From: Rhizodiscina lignyota
Lineage: Eukaryota > Ascomycota > Dothideomycetes > Aulographales > Rhizodiscinaceae
Assembly (NCBI GenBank): GCA_010015805.1
Contig: ML978122.1
Coordinates: 2,824,453-2,888,452, forward strand
Direction: 5' to 3'
DNA length: 64,000 bases
Position numbers and translations under genes: made by a program. Under the pieces are notes generated by a model. It was given only the letters and a program-made list of their open reading frames with translations. It did no database searches and had not been told where the DNA came from. Of the stretch, positions 23,665 through 34,424 are shown in pieces (positions within the stretch are counted from its first letter, which is position 1; every line of letters starts with the position of its first letter).

Positions 23665-26600
23665 GGCTCGGTGGATGGAATACCGCGAGCGAAGGTGAGT
23701 CTGGTTGTTGATACAAGGGTGCTCGGGGAGGTAGTTGGCGCTACATGGAAGGCAGAGGGCAGCAAACGCAGGTGGGCGAAAGCAAGCAGAAACAGAGTCG
23801 AAAATCGAGCAGAAGAGTTTGACGGGGCAAAAGCGTGCGTTAAAGAGCACTTCGAGGTGGAGGAGCAGGGTAGGACGGGTCTGAGGAAATGAAGCAAGTA
23901 CCTAGGCGCAAAATGCAATTCCCAGAGTAGCTCCGGATACGCGATGCTCGCGGGGTATCTTTATTTTAGTGCGCAGCTGCTATCCCGAGCGTCTAAGGAT
24001 GTCAGTTCGAAGATTCCCCGGCGTGTGCTCGAGGGTAAGTGGCACTTGGTCGATAACTGGCTTAGCGAGGCCGGCCCTGCATGGATTCAGTCGGCTGTCT
24101 GTCTCCTTGGGGGTGGAGTGGAGCACGGTGCATGGCGAGCTTGGGATTACCTTCGACCGCAGAGTGGCAGGCAGGCAGGCTGGCAGGCAGGCGGCACGTA
24201 GATCGAGCAACGGCGAGCGCATGAGTTCTGAGCGTCGAAACATAATGCTGACGAGGACGCCGCGCTGCGTGCAATTGATGAGTGCTGACGCGGTTGGGTC
24301 GCTGGGCAGGCAAGCCCGTCTGCCGCTGGCAATCGTTAGAGCAGCTCTCGGAGACTCCAGCAGGAGCAGGGAGGAGGGCTGGGAAGCCAGTGGCAGCGGA
24401 GAGGGAACGAGGAGGCCCCCATACCCTCCCCTCGCCCTCGCTCGCACTCACACCTTTCTCATCAGTCACCACTGCCACCCTGCCATAGCACGCTACAGGT
24501 ATTCGCTGACCGTTTCACGCCGGGACGTGGCAGAGAGGCGGCGGTCGCTGGCGTGTATGTAACCTTGCGACTCGCCGTCCACTCAGTGATGGGCGAACGT
24601 TTCGCGGGCATTGTGGCCAGAGGGACAGTGACAGCAGTGCCGCCATAGTGACGGCATTTTGGCGGCACCTCTCCATTTGGGCATTTGCCGAGCCAGCTCC
24701 ACACCGCACAGCCATGCTGCGACGCCATGCTGCGAACGGGCGATGGCGGCGGACGATGATGTCGACGCCTGTCCGATACCGTTACCGACAGCCGCTCCCA
24801 CAGATCTCCGCCGTTATTTCTGTGGCGCCATGCGTGATGCGCTCACCCTCGCTCCTCGTGCAAACCACCCTCCCACTGCTTCATCCCAGCCTTCGAGAAG
24901 GCCGCTAGAAGGCGCACGCTTAGGGCAACGACAGCAGGCTCTCCATGCGCAGAGAGTGCCTCCAAATGACCATGCTGCTGCATGAAGGAATCAAGCCTCA
25001 CCCCCCTCAATTGTATCTGAGCGCGGCTTGCAGTCGACTACGGAAGTGGCCTCGATATTATTCCACCACTTCCGTCTCCCGCTGGGCCGTCCGCTGCCAC
25101 GGTAGTTGATTCATCAGATCAGTGCTTTTCGGTGAGTTCTTGGCATCATTGTTGTGGTTGTCGATATTCCCGCAATATCGTATCCCCTTAGCAAGCTGCG
25201 AATAACGCAATAGCGCCCTTGCATTGAGACTCCACCGCCCCTCGTCTTCACGCTCGTTCTCTCTTTGCTGCAAGAGCGTCCGGGTTGCGATCTTGGTTTG
25301 TAGACGCTAAACCCTACCCCTGGAATTCGCAGTACGACTCGGATGCCTAGACTGCTGACGTGCGTCGCAAGGTGCTTCCCTTGAAAAATAGCTCATTGGC
25401 TGGCCAGTAGCGGGCGTAAGGAAGTGCCGGATTCGGAGCTCTACATGACAACTATGTTATTGGGCATCAAAATTAGAGGCATGAATCGTACTTTGGAGCT
25501 GTGGGATGTTTCATGGCCGCATGTGGCTGATGTAAACCACTGCAAAAGCTCAATCCTTCAGGTGGATGCTATTGATGAATATCGTGCCATGTTCCTCGGC
25601 CACTTTCTGCCATTCCGGGACGGGATCCCCTCTGTCTCCAGAAATCCTGCATGATCACCAAGAAACATGCAAGTTCGACCCAGGAGACAGTTCTGCTGCG
25701 AACGTGCCTCTCCCATGCCCGTCCTTTCAACCCATGAAGATGCATTCTTTAGGAGCAGCTTCTGCGCTGTTTCCCGCAAGTGATAGGGTGGAGAGGAGCT
25801 CCATCTCGATCAAAGCTCCTCCATCGGGTACTCACGGATCGGAAACGGTGTGCGAGCTCCAACAATTGCTTCTCCCATAGCGCAACCAACGATTGAACGA
25901 AGTGTAACCCCACGAACGCTCGATCAGGTTGGCGTCCCTCAACGTTACTGTCGCGTAGTTGTACCTGCGTATACGTATGTAGAAAGATATCGCTAACCGC
26001 GGCGGTGATGAAGCGTGCAGAATGCGTTACGAGATGTGATCATTGCGCTTATGAAAGAGGATACACATTGCCGCGGAGCTTCGACTCATGATACTGGAAG
26101 GATCTCAAATCATGGCTAGGTGTAGAGAAACGTGTTGATCTACTCGATGGAACATGCAATCCACTTTTGATTCCGTACCTTGACCAAAAGAAGAAGGCGA
26201 GGAAGCCAGCCATGTCTTCAACTGTGCTTCCATGATAGCATCCGAGCTTCCGACATTGGTAGTCGTCTTGATTGATATGAACAATGGTGGCAGGGATTTC
26301 GGCAGGTATCCGAATAATTTCATCGGTATTAGGTATCGCGATTCTTTCCATCTAAGAAGTGCGGAAGTACTATGCCTATCGACACGTCATGGCGAGTTAG
26401 TGAACGTTTCCGCAAAAACGGGCGGAGATGAGCAGTAGGGTATTGTCCCAAGCTTCACGGATGGTTGTATCAAGAATCTGGCGTGATTGCGATCCTCTGA
26501 GGTCAGAGAGGAGGCGGAATCTTGGCTTCGGCGTTGCTTCTTCGTAGCATCACCGTAAAGATTGAAGGGTGCGTTTCAGACGGGGAAGAGGCGCCGACAG

Positions 26601-27568
26601 GATTTGAAACGAACTCGGAGAACTGCTTCAATGTTCCACCATTAGCACGGATAACAGATCCCGTCCATTTCGATGGAGTCCATTTGAAGGAGGACGGCTT
26701 GTATGGACCATAGTGTTCATGGTGATTTGGCGTGTCGCAAGCTAAGGAGCGGGCGAATAATGCGATTCCTTGGGTCCATCTTGAAGATTGTGAGTCGTAG
26801 AGAACGGAGCGGGATAGCGAGCTTGCCAATCTGTCAGAGTGATTTGAACTTCGCGCCAGAAATAAATCGAGATTTTAGATTTTCTCAAGTCTTCGAAGAG
26901 AGGTCTCCGGTTCCTTTTGTACGCCAATTACTCCTGGGCTAACAGCTTCTTGCCGGTGCCTAAATTCACACTGCGGAAACTAGCAGCAGATCCCGAGAGT
27001 TTATCCTCTCCCAATGTCTTGGTCGAGGAAACATGTTCGACAAAACACTCAGTGTTCACGATGCACTTCTTCCGCTGGGCAGTGCGGGTCTAGCGATATG
27101 CTGAACTGTGAGCAGAGTAAGAGTCAGAATCTCCAGCAGATACATTGGTACTTTACCAAATCAACGATTCTATTATTGAAAACAATTGCATACGCTGCTG
27201 GGTAAAGGGATGCATCTCGAAGGGACCGGGATTCAGGCTAAATTGCTTCCCCAGGAACAAGCGAGGCGTTGAGGCTTTATTCAGATCGTGGGCCAAATCC
27301 AGCCTGCTGGGCCCAAATGGTTCGAGGAGAACCTTGGGACCCAGCTTGTAATCGCAAATAATATCCGGAGAGGAACAGTCAGGCTCGTCGGGGACTATTA
27401 CGAGCTAAAGGTGGTTGACCGCGACAAGGGAAAGACCGTTGAACGGACGTGGGGCACGTCACTCATCAGTCTTTTCACGCGCTTGCCACACCACCACACC
27501 ACCACATCTCCAGCCTCCTCCAGATTCTCGATCTTTCAATTTATCCAGAATACGAACATCACGCCAGG
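23665..27568. other. 3.9-kb intergenic region: xlnR promoter side and ALDH promoter
   Basis: The divergent starts of xlnR and the aldehyde dehydrogenase lie 3.9 kb apart. No convincing gene is visible; short frames at 26049-26351, 26503-26829 and 26742-26927 (minus) lack recognisable domains. A GGCA microsatellite sits at 24166-24193. The stretch next to xlnR is GC- and purine-rich; that next to the ALDH gene has ACCACCACA repeats near 27490. A long control region for xlnR or an unrecognised RNA gene is possible. Confidence 0.5.
24166..24193. repeat. GGCA microsatellite
   Basis: Seven consecutive GGCA-like tetranucleotides with one T interruption, about 500 bp upstream of the xlnR ATG. A simple repeat, possibly variable between strains. 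Confidence 0.85.
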
Positions 27569-29086
27569 ATGTCGTTGGAAACTCTAACAACCATTTCTCC
27601 GACCACCAACAAGCCCGTTCTGACTCGCACTGGCCTCAGTGATGCGGACCTCGCCGCCCTGCCGACAACGGCCACAGAGGCTTTCAAATCCTACAGAGCA
27701 ACGTCCCTTGCTGAGAGGCAGGAGATCGTCAGGAAGGCTCTTAAGGCCCTCGACAAGCGGAAAGATGTGCTTGCCAAGGAGCTCACTGAGCAGATGGGAC
27801 GCCCCATCGCGTACACAGCAAAAGAAATCACGACTGCAGTAGCTCGTGGGGAGTACCTCCTCAAGATCAGCAGCGAAACTCTTAGCGATACTGACGGAGA
27901 GCCGGAGAAAGGGTTCAAGAGGTACATCAAGAAGGTCCCCATCGGTCCTACATTGATCCTCTTCGCTTGGAACGTAAGGCCTCCGGCAATGCGCCTTTTC
28001 CCCATGTTGTCCGAGCTGACAGAGATCATGCAAAGTACCCCTACCTGATTCTCGTAAACTCCATTGTCCCTGCGTTGCTAGCAGGCAACTCAGTAATCCT
28101 CAAGCCTTCTCCACAGACCCCAACAATTGTGGAGCAAGTACAGGAGATTTTCATTGAGTCTGGCTTGCCTCAGAATGTGATTCAGTATTTCCACTGCGGC
28201 TCCCTGACCCAGCTCGAGGCCATCATCCGGAATCCAGCAATTCAATTGGTCTGCTTCACAGGGTCCGTGGCTGGCGGACTTGCCGTGCAAAATGCAGCTA
28301 GTGACAGAGTCCCAGTGCGCGTTGGGCTTGAACTTGGTGGGAAAGATCCCGCATACGTCCGAGAGGACGTTGATATCAGTTGGGCAGCAGAAGAGATAGT
28401 GGATGGCGCCATCTTCAACTCGGGACAGAGTTGCTGTGCTATCGAACGAGTCTACGTGAAGGACAGCATATACGATAAGTTCATCGAAGCTGTGCAGGAA
28501 GTCCTAAAGGGCTACAAGCTCGGGGATCCGTTCGACAAGTCGACCAATATCGGACCTGTCATCTCGAAGCGATCTGTAGAGACGATCAATTCGCATATCA
28601 AGGACGCTTTGGACAAAGGTGCCAAGGATGCAACACCGGCGAATGAGTCTTTCAAGTCTCCGCCTCCCGATGGCAACTATGTGGCCCCGACTCTCCTGAC
28701 TGATGTCACCCATGACATGTTAGTCATGACTGAGGAGACCTTTGGCCCAGTGATACCAGTGATGAAGGTCAAGGACGACAAGGAGGCTGTGGCTCTTATG
28801 AACGATAGCAACTTTGGTCTAACCGCGAGCATTTGGACGAAAGATGTCGAGAAGGGACATGAACTCGTCGATGACGTCGAGGCCGGCACTGTGTTCGTAA
28901 ACAGAGCCGACTTCCCTGCTCCGGTAAGCTCATCGGAGAGTAGTCGATTTCCTGACGCTGATATTGATATAGGACCTCGCATGGGTTGGTTGGAAGGATT
29001 CTGGAAAGGGCCAGACATTGAGCAAGTTCGGATTCGATCAGTTTGTGAAGCTGAAATCGTACCACATTAAGGACTACCCGAAATGA
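27569..29086 (+). CDS. NAD(P)-dependent aldehyde dehydrogenase family protein
   Basis: Exons 27569-27973, 28036-28923 and 28973-29086 (introns 62 and 49 bp) give 468 residues, full length for the superfamily. These enzymes oxidise aldehydes to acids. Cofactor and core motifs are in place: FAWNYPYLI across intron 1, ALLAGNSVILKPSPQTP, VCFTGSVAGG, the general-base glutamate in LELGGKDP (Glu234), catalytic cysteine in NSGQSCCAIERV (Cys268) and EETFGPVIPV. Intron 2 precedes DLAWVGWKDSGKG, the usual C-terminal motif. The pattern is nearest to the succinate-semialdehyde-like branch, but the substrate cannot be fixed by eye. No targeting sequence is evident, so probably cytosolic. Confidence 0.92.
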
Positions 29087-30118
29087 TTGCGAGCATATGA
29101 GGATCAGCAAGTGATGTACCTGTCTGACTTATTGGACCTTTACACGTCGTGCTGCAAGGCTTCACAAGGAGGTATGACACGAGCACACGACCATGGCGCG
29201 TTCTGCTCTATGTATAATTAACTCATACATAAGGCTGAACCGCTGAAGCAAGGCAATTACTCAATACAGATGACTGACATCACGTCTTCACGATCGCTCG
29301 CACGCATCAGAATTCACACGGCCATTCTTCGTTGATACAATCACCCGATGAACACGTAAATTCAATCCGCTGCCTCGGACGACGTTGACATCGTGAATTT
29401 GTAGTCGTGATAACTGGAGTGGCGCGTTGGCGTCGTACCTGGATTGGAATGCGCGTCGACCCGGCGCAAGGCATGTAACACAGCAGATTCTGAAGCGAGT
29501 TGCTCGGTCCCATGTCGGTCAACGCCTTGACTACCTCTACTATAATTTCCTTAAATGGATTTCCGTCGATGTTCTAATGAGCTAACGCTCTCGTACCTTT
29601 CCTACCACACTATTAGCGTGTTTGCGTTGTCATTTCATTATCAGAACTTCTACAACACCGCGCTTTCGTCATAAAGTTGTGCAAATAATACATTCCAAGG
29701 TCAATGGAAAGTGCCGTACTCTCCCCGCCATCATATCTCTGGTCCTGACTCCGCGGAATGCGAAACCATGGCGACTGTCTCAAGCAAGGCAAGACCGCGT
29801 CTTGCGTCCTTCACGTGGCAATCAGCAAGACCTCAATGTCTCATTTCTCAGTCCCAATCTCACTGTAATTGGCTGCAGCTTGGACCATTTTGACCTTCTC
29901 TTAAAAAGCTTCAGAGAGCAAGCTCCTCCTCTCCTCCATCAACCACGAACCGCCCAACTCGGACTTCGTCTTTGAACAGTACACTCTTTCTTGATTCAGC
30001 GTTAGCGTGTATACTACGATATTGTCCTTTTCCCTTTCTATTCGCTCCTTCGAATATACTTTCACCTAGCGGGCTTACCTCACGTTCGCCCTTGTTACTC
30101 CAACCTTGAACCACAACC
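29087..30118. other. Intergenic, upstream of the CRIB-like small protein
   Basis: One kilobase between two co-directional genes. Short overlapping frames only. The last 250 bases are pyrimidine-rich, like a promoter and leader. Nothing else seen. Confidence 0.5.
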
Positions 30119-30638
30119 ATGAATCAATCACCACTAGCCAGAATCAAGAAGTTCATTGTGCATATCCTCTCCTGCTGCGATCACGCAGACGACCATCATA
30201 CTCCTCTGCAGATTGTAAGTCGCTCATCTTCCGTGTCTCCCGTTCGTCCAACAACTGTCTCTTAACACACGGTCCCAGGGCGCTCCAACCGACTTCCGAC
30301 ACATGGACGTCACACTCCCAGGCCTCACCGAAGACGAGCAGACCTTTATCCGTGAGAAGGCTGTAGACGATGCCGCTCGCATGTTCGCCAACTCACCAAA
30401 CACCCAAGCAACTCACCCATCATTTCCTGACTATCAAATCCCCGCTCCGCGCTCGTCACCATCACTCCCGCATTTCTCCTCTCCGCTGCCGGGCCACCAG
30501 CGCCGGATGAGTCGCGTCGTTGGCCACGCGAGGAAGCTGTCTGCCAGCTTCATGGGAGTGGACTCCGCTGCTGTGAGCGATGAAGAGGGCCCATTGATCG
30601 GCGGGCAGGATGCCGTGGAGGGAGCGAGCGCGCTGTGA
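30119..30638 (+). CDS. Small protein with Cys pair and degenerate CRIB motif, CDC42-small-effector-like
   Basis: Exons 30119-30214 and 30279-30638 (64-bp intron with GTAAGT donor) give 151 residues. The N-terminus is short and basic with a double cysteine (KKFIVHILSCCDHAD), a likely palmitoylation site. Directly across the intron is IGAPTDFRHMDVTLPGL, which resembles the Cdc42/Rac-binding CRIB consensus I-x-x-P-x-x-F-x-H but lacks the second His and the closing Gly. Then TEDEQTFIREKAVDDAARMF (helix) and a Ser/Pro-rich tail with SRVVGHARKLS. Animal CDC42SE1/2 have the same order: cysteines, then a CRIB with IGEPTNFVH. I recognise the fungal protein as conserved-looking but not by name. A membrane-bound Cdc42 or Rac effector is inference. 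Confidence 0.65.
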
Positions 30639-31043
30639 GCCTGTAACTTTAGATCGGTTGTGAGTGGCTGGTGGTAGCGGACTGCAAATAAGGGACGAGA
30701 ACTTATAGATGCAAGAATGACACTCATTCAACTGTCTCTGCTGTGCTACATTGAATATCAGACGTGATTTGCTTACCTTGTGCCCATGCATGATGCTGCT
30801 ATCGGCACCATGTTGAAGCTGCTAAGTCACGCGATAAGCTATTGAAAAGGCTTCCGAGCCAGTCAGATTGATCGCTGAACTTCATTTCAGTTCAGTTGTG
30901 CCCGTGGCCAGTGGTAGTGAAACTGAGAGTAAAGTTGCAATTGAATTCAGGTGTACCTGTGCAAAATAGTGATGAACCTGGGTATGATCTTACACTCTAA
31001 TATGAACTACACCGTATTGCGCAAAATACACCTAGCCAAAGCG

Positions 31044-32477
31044 TTATCTGGGTCTCAAGAGCATGACAAGCACGCCAACTACGGTAGCGCCAATGGCTAC
31101 GCTCTCCAATGCCAATGTGGTCATGTCGACCTTGCGAACACTGACAAGACGCTGGCTGAAAAGGTCTTGTAGAGCAGTTTGCCAGCTCTGCATCAACCTT
31201 TGCGCCCTTTCTTGCGGCAGGGCGGTGGGCTTCGACTGGTCGCCAACAGCGCTGAATGCTTCAGCTGCTACCGCTTCGTGGGTTTGATCCTCTACAGCTT
31301 GTAGCTCTTCGTCAGCGGCTTCTTGCATTGGTGCAGCTGATACAGTACCACCGACGAAGTCGTCGGCGGATGTGGCGATCGCAAGGACGTCCTCCTCCTC
31401 GGCCTTCTCAACCTCTTCAGGCGTGGCGCCTTCCGGTAGGACAGCCTCATCAATAGCTTCTTCGATCGCCGCTGTCTGAATCACCCCAGCCTGTGCTTTC
31501 TCATCCAGCGCAGCCTTGATCTCCCGGACCATTCTTCTGCGCCTCCAAGGCTCGAAGACACCAATGTTCGCGAGCAACAGGAAGATATTGAATCCCATAA
31601 GGCCGATCGTGACCCATGTGCTGTTTCTCCTGATAGTATCGCTCCATATCTGCTCCTCATGATACTGTGCCCTCTCCCTCCTCTCGAGCCTCGCTCTGGC
31701 CTCTTCCAGCGCTCGTTCTGAAGTAAGCCACTCTTCGCGCGATGCTTGCACGTTTTGCTCGTTCACATGCTCCATTCTGATGAGGCTCATGTATCTCTCC
31801 AAATCCGTCCCGCTCCATGAGTTCTTCCTCTCCAGCAAACTGACCACCTCTTTCTGTGACGCGAGTTGTTGTGTCTGTGCAACGTCGAAGGCCGCTTTGG
31901 CGGCGGCGACAGAAGCATGTCGTGCCTTGACGAGCTGCTCTTGATCCTTTATCTCCTGCCGCAGAGCCTCAATGCCCGAGTAGTCTGTGCCGGTGTACTT
32001 GTTGATCTCGTGCCCTGCCGTTGCGAGTCGGGCAAGGAGGGTGTCCATGAAGGTATTGAATCGTCTCGTGAACGCATATCTCTGCCTCTCATTGTGGGAC
32101 GGGAGATCTTCTGCTGGCGCAATTTTGACAGCTTCTGGAGCTGTAGGGAGCGGTTTTGGGATGGTAGAAGTTGGAAGGGTGCCTGTAGGTCTCGTAATTG
32201 GAATCTCATCTGCTGTCTGCTCTTCCTTCCGTGCTCGTGCGGACTGCGAAAACCACCTTGACGACCGCGCTGGTGTTCCGATAATTGATATCCGCGTTGT
32301 TCTCCCTACATGACGCGTCCCCTGCGTCGCCAGCGCGCTAAATTGACGTTGTGCGCATACTGGATTCAAGCTGGACCGTATCGAGGTGGCTCGCGGTTGG
32401 ATTCTCCCCAAAGATTCCACGGCGTATTCCAGCAGCACCAGGCGCGATGCTGGGCGGAAGAGGGGTCGCATTTTCAT
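31044..32477 (-). CDS. she9: She9/Mdm33 mitochondrial inner-membrane protein
   Basis: A single-exon 477-residue protein; ATG at 32477. She9/Mdm33 shapes the mitochondrial inner membrane. Seen: an Arg-rich, acidic-poor presequence (MKMRPLFRPASRLVLLEYAV), a long heptad-like coiled-coil region from about residue 140 (GIEALRQEIKDQEQLVKARH) through LEEARARLERRERAQYHEEQ, the conserved IWSDTIRRNSTWVTIGLMGFN leading into a first membrane span ending LLLANIGV, FEPWRRRRMVREIK, an acidic matrix/IMS stretch, and a final span near the C-terminus (ATVVGVLVMLL). Order and length match the fungal family. It is divergent from the PYP1-like gene, sharing 349 bp. Confidence 0.93.
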   Translation of the reverse strand: MKMRPLFRPASRLVLLEYAVESLGRIQPRATSIRSSLNPVCAQRQFSALATQGTRHVGRTTRISIIGTPARSSRWFSQSARARKEEQTADEIPITRPTGTLPTSTIPKPLPTAPEAVKIAPAEDLPSHNERQRYAFTRRFNTFMDTLLARLATAGHEINKYTGTDYSGIEALRQEIKDQEQLVKARHASVAAAKAAFDVAQTQQLASQKEVVSLLERKNSWSGTDLERYMSLIRMEHVNEQNVQASREEWLTSERALEEARARLERRERAQYHEEQIWSDTIRRNSTWVTIGLMGFNIFLLLANIGVFEPWRRRRMVREIKAALDEKAQAGVIQTAAIEEAIDEAVLPEGATPEEVEKAEEEDVLAIATSADDFVGGTVSAAPMQEAADEELQAVEDQTHEAVAAEAFSAVGDQSKPTALPQERAQRLMQSWQTALQDLFSQRLVSVRKVDMTTLALESVAIGATVVGVLVMLLRPR

Positions 32478-32826
32478 TGACTTCGTAATTGACGCTTTTT
32501 GAGCTTCTACATGGTGAATGGTACAGAGCAAATGGACGAGAGTCACTTGTCTTTCAGACCCTGAGTTCTGCACGAAGCTGCGCAGCCCTTGTGCCCTTTT
32601 CCGGCGGCTGAGTTCGGACGGGACCTGGCTGGCCCTGACGTCTGCGGCTCCAAATTTCTCAACGGGCGGCAAAAAACTTGCGATCAACAACATCCGCCAC
32701 GCAATACACCTTCTTATAGACCTTCTTTTGTGCTTGATAGACTCGCCGGTGTTCAATTTCTCTTACATAGACTTTCGGCCTTTTTACACTTTTTTCCTAC
32801 TTCAATTTACATCAGAAGACTCGACC
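32478..32826. promoter_or_regulatory. Compact divergent promoter, she9 / PYP1-like phosphatase
   Basis: Only 349 bp separate the two divergent ATGs, so the genes must share promoter elements. The side near the phosphatase is T/C-rich (TTTTTACACTTTTTTCC), typical of a fungal leader. Specific factor sites not assigned. Confidence 0.6.
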
Positions 32827-33801
32827 ATGGGTTCGATGGGAGAACTGCCGTACTTGCAGACAAACCCGAAATTCATCTTCTTCACCGACTTTGACGGAAC
32901 AATTACACTGCAAGACAGTGAGACCCTACTCTCCTTCTCACATCTCTAGACGCTTGATTTTTTATTTTAAATGGAGTTGCGCTGTTCCGGCTGGATGCAA
33001 ATGCTAAATGCGCGATTCCAGGCAATGATTTTCTGGTGAGCGCCGAGACCGACAACTTTTGAATTCAATTTCTTACTTAGTTAGACCGACAACATCGGCT
33101 ATGGCAAAGAAAAACGAGTCGCAAGTAACCATGCTGTCCTCGAGGAAAGAGAAACTTTCCGCGAGTCCTTCCAGGGCATGATGGACTCCGTCACCAAGCC
33201 TTACGACCACTGTATCCAGCTCCTTGTCGACAACATCCAGTTGGATCCATACTTCAAGGAATTCCTCTCCTGGGCGATTGCCAACAATATTCCGGTCGTC
33301 GTCCTTTCATCTGGAATGGTTCCGATCATCAAGGCGCTCCTCAAGAACCTTGTTGGAGACGACAGCGACTACATCGATATTGTTGCAAACAACGTCGCCG
33401 CTCGTCCCGGCAAGAAGATTGAGGAAGAGGGCGGGTGGGATATCGCTTTCCACGACGAGAGTGGATTCGGCCACGACAAGTCGCTCGCTATCCGACCATA
33501 CTCGAACCTGCCAGCCGAGAAGCGGCCGACGATGTTCTACGCTGGCGACGGAGTCTCTGATCTGTCTGCCGCGAAGGAGACACATTTGCTGTTTGCGAAG
33601 AAGGGAAAGGATCTCGTGACGTACTGCGTAAAGGAGGACATCCCTTTCACGCTCTTCGAAGACTGGGAGTCTATCCTGGCGAAGACGAAGGAGATTGTGG
33701 CCGGCCAAACTCGCGTTGAGGAAGCCGCCCGCGAAGGGTATGAAGCATACAAGAGGGGCGAGGCTGGAGTCAAGGTACAGAACGGATCGCTTCGTCATTA
33801 A
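32827..33801 (+). CDS. HAD-family polyol/sugar-alcohol phosphatase, yeast Pyp1 (YNL010W)-like
   Basis: Exons 32827-32917, 33022-33035 and 33085-33801 give 273 residues; introns are 104 and 49 bp and the middle exon is only 14 nt. Start has ACCATGG context. HAD motifs: DFDGT with nucleophile Asp21 and Asp23, VVLSSGM, the Lys in GHDKS, and GDGVSDLSAAK. Without the microexon the QDSNDFLTDNIGYGKEKR stretch, strongly like YNL010W, would be missing. Yeast Pyp1 dephosphorylates sorbitol, mannitol, ribitol and erythritol phosphates; the bacterial relative MtnX acts in methionine salvage. The polyol role is by homology recalled, not shown here. The C-terminus (EEAAREGYEAYKRGEAGVKV) is longer than in yeast. 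Confidence 0.92.
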
Positions 33802-34424
33802 CGTCTACGAGACCGTCTTTGATGCCATTTTGGGATGCGGCGTTTCATTAGAGAGGGCATCGATATAGACTGCTGGAAGAGCCTTTTCTACGACTCTGGA
33901 ATAGACATTTTAGACCTGGAAATACATATAACAGTGACCCTACCTAACGAGTATCAGAAATATAAATTGTCGCTTGCCAATCGCAATTTTGCCGAGGCTG
34001 TGCCGACAAGCGGCCGTAAAAAGGGGATATTCGTCTCTTCGCTGAACTTCACTCCATCCTCCGTTCCTTTCAAACTAGGTTCAAGACCGAATCTCTTCCT
34101 TTTGTCGAGCAAACATGCTGTTGCACCTGCCATTGGAACTTCTGCTTGGGCGGTATTCCTACTACCAAGCACTACTGTGCAGGAATGAGGCTGCGGTCAA
34201 AGATGGCGATTGCAATGCTCGAGAGGTGCGGAAGGATGATCAGTGGATGCGTCCTCTGTGGGACAAATATTCCGATGCTCTCGGAGCGTGTCTTGTTGAT
34301 CCGCTCTTTGAAGACTGAAGGAGTTCGACTTTCATCCGCGCTTGCGACAGATTTCTGGAAAAGAGGAAGGCGTTTGTTACCACTTCAAGTGGCTTTGAGG
34401 AAATGCTCTACTAGGCATTACGTT
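33802..34424. other. Intergenic, convergent 3' ends
   Basis: About 620 bp between the phosphatase stop and the Tti2 stop, which converge. A 117-codon plus-strand frame (33835-34188) has no family pattern and overlaps a minus-strand frame. Presumably only terminators. Confidence 0.5.

Noticed and set aside
26049-26927. Three short minus-strand frames that might be exons of one gene upstream of the ALDH
   Set aside because: No consistent splice phases or recognised motif could be found to link them; kept only as a note.
33835-34188. 117-codon plus-strand frame between convergent genes
   Set aside because: No family pattern and overlaps a minus-strand frame; likely 3' UTR.
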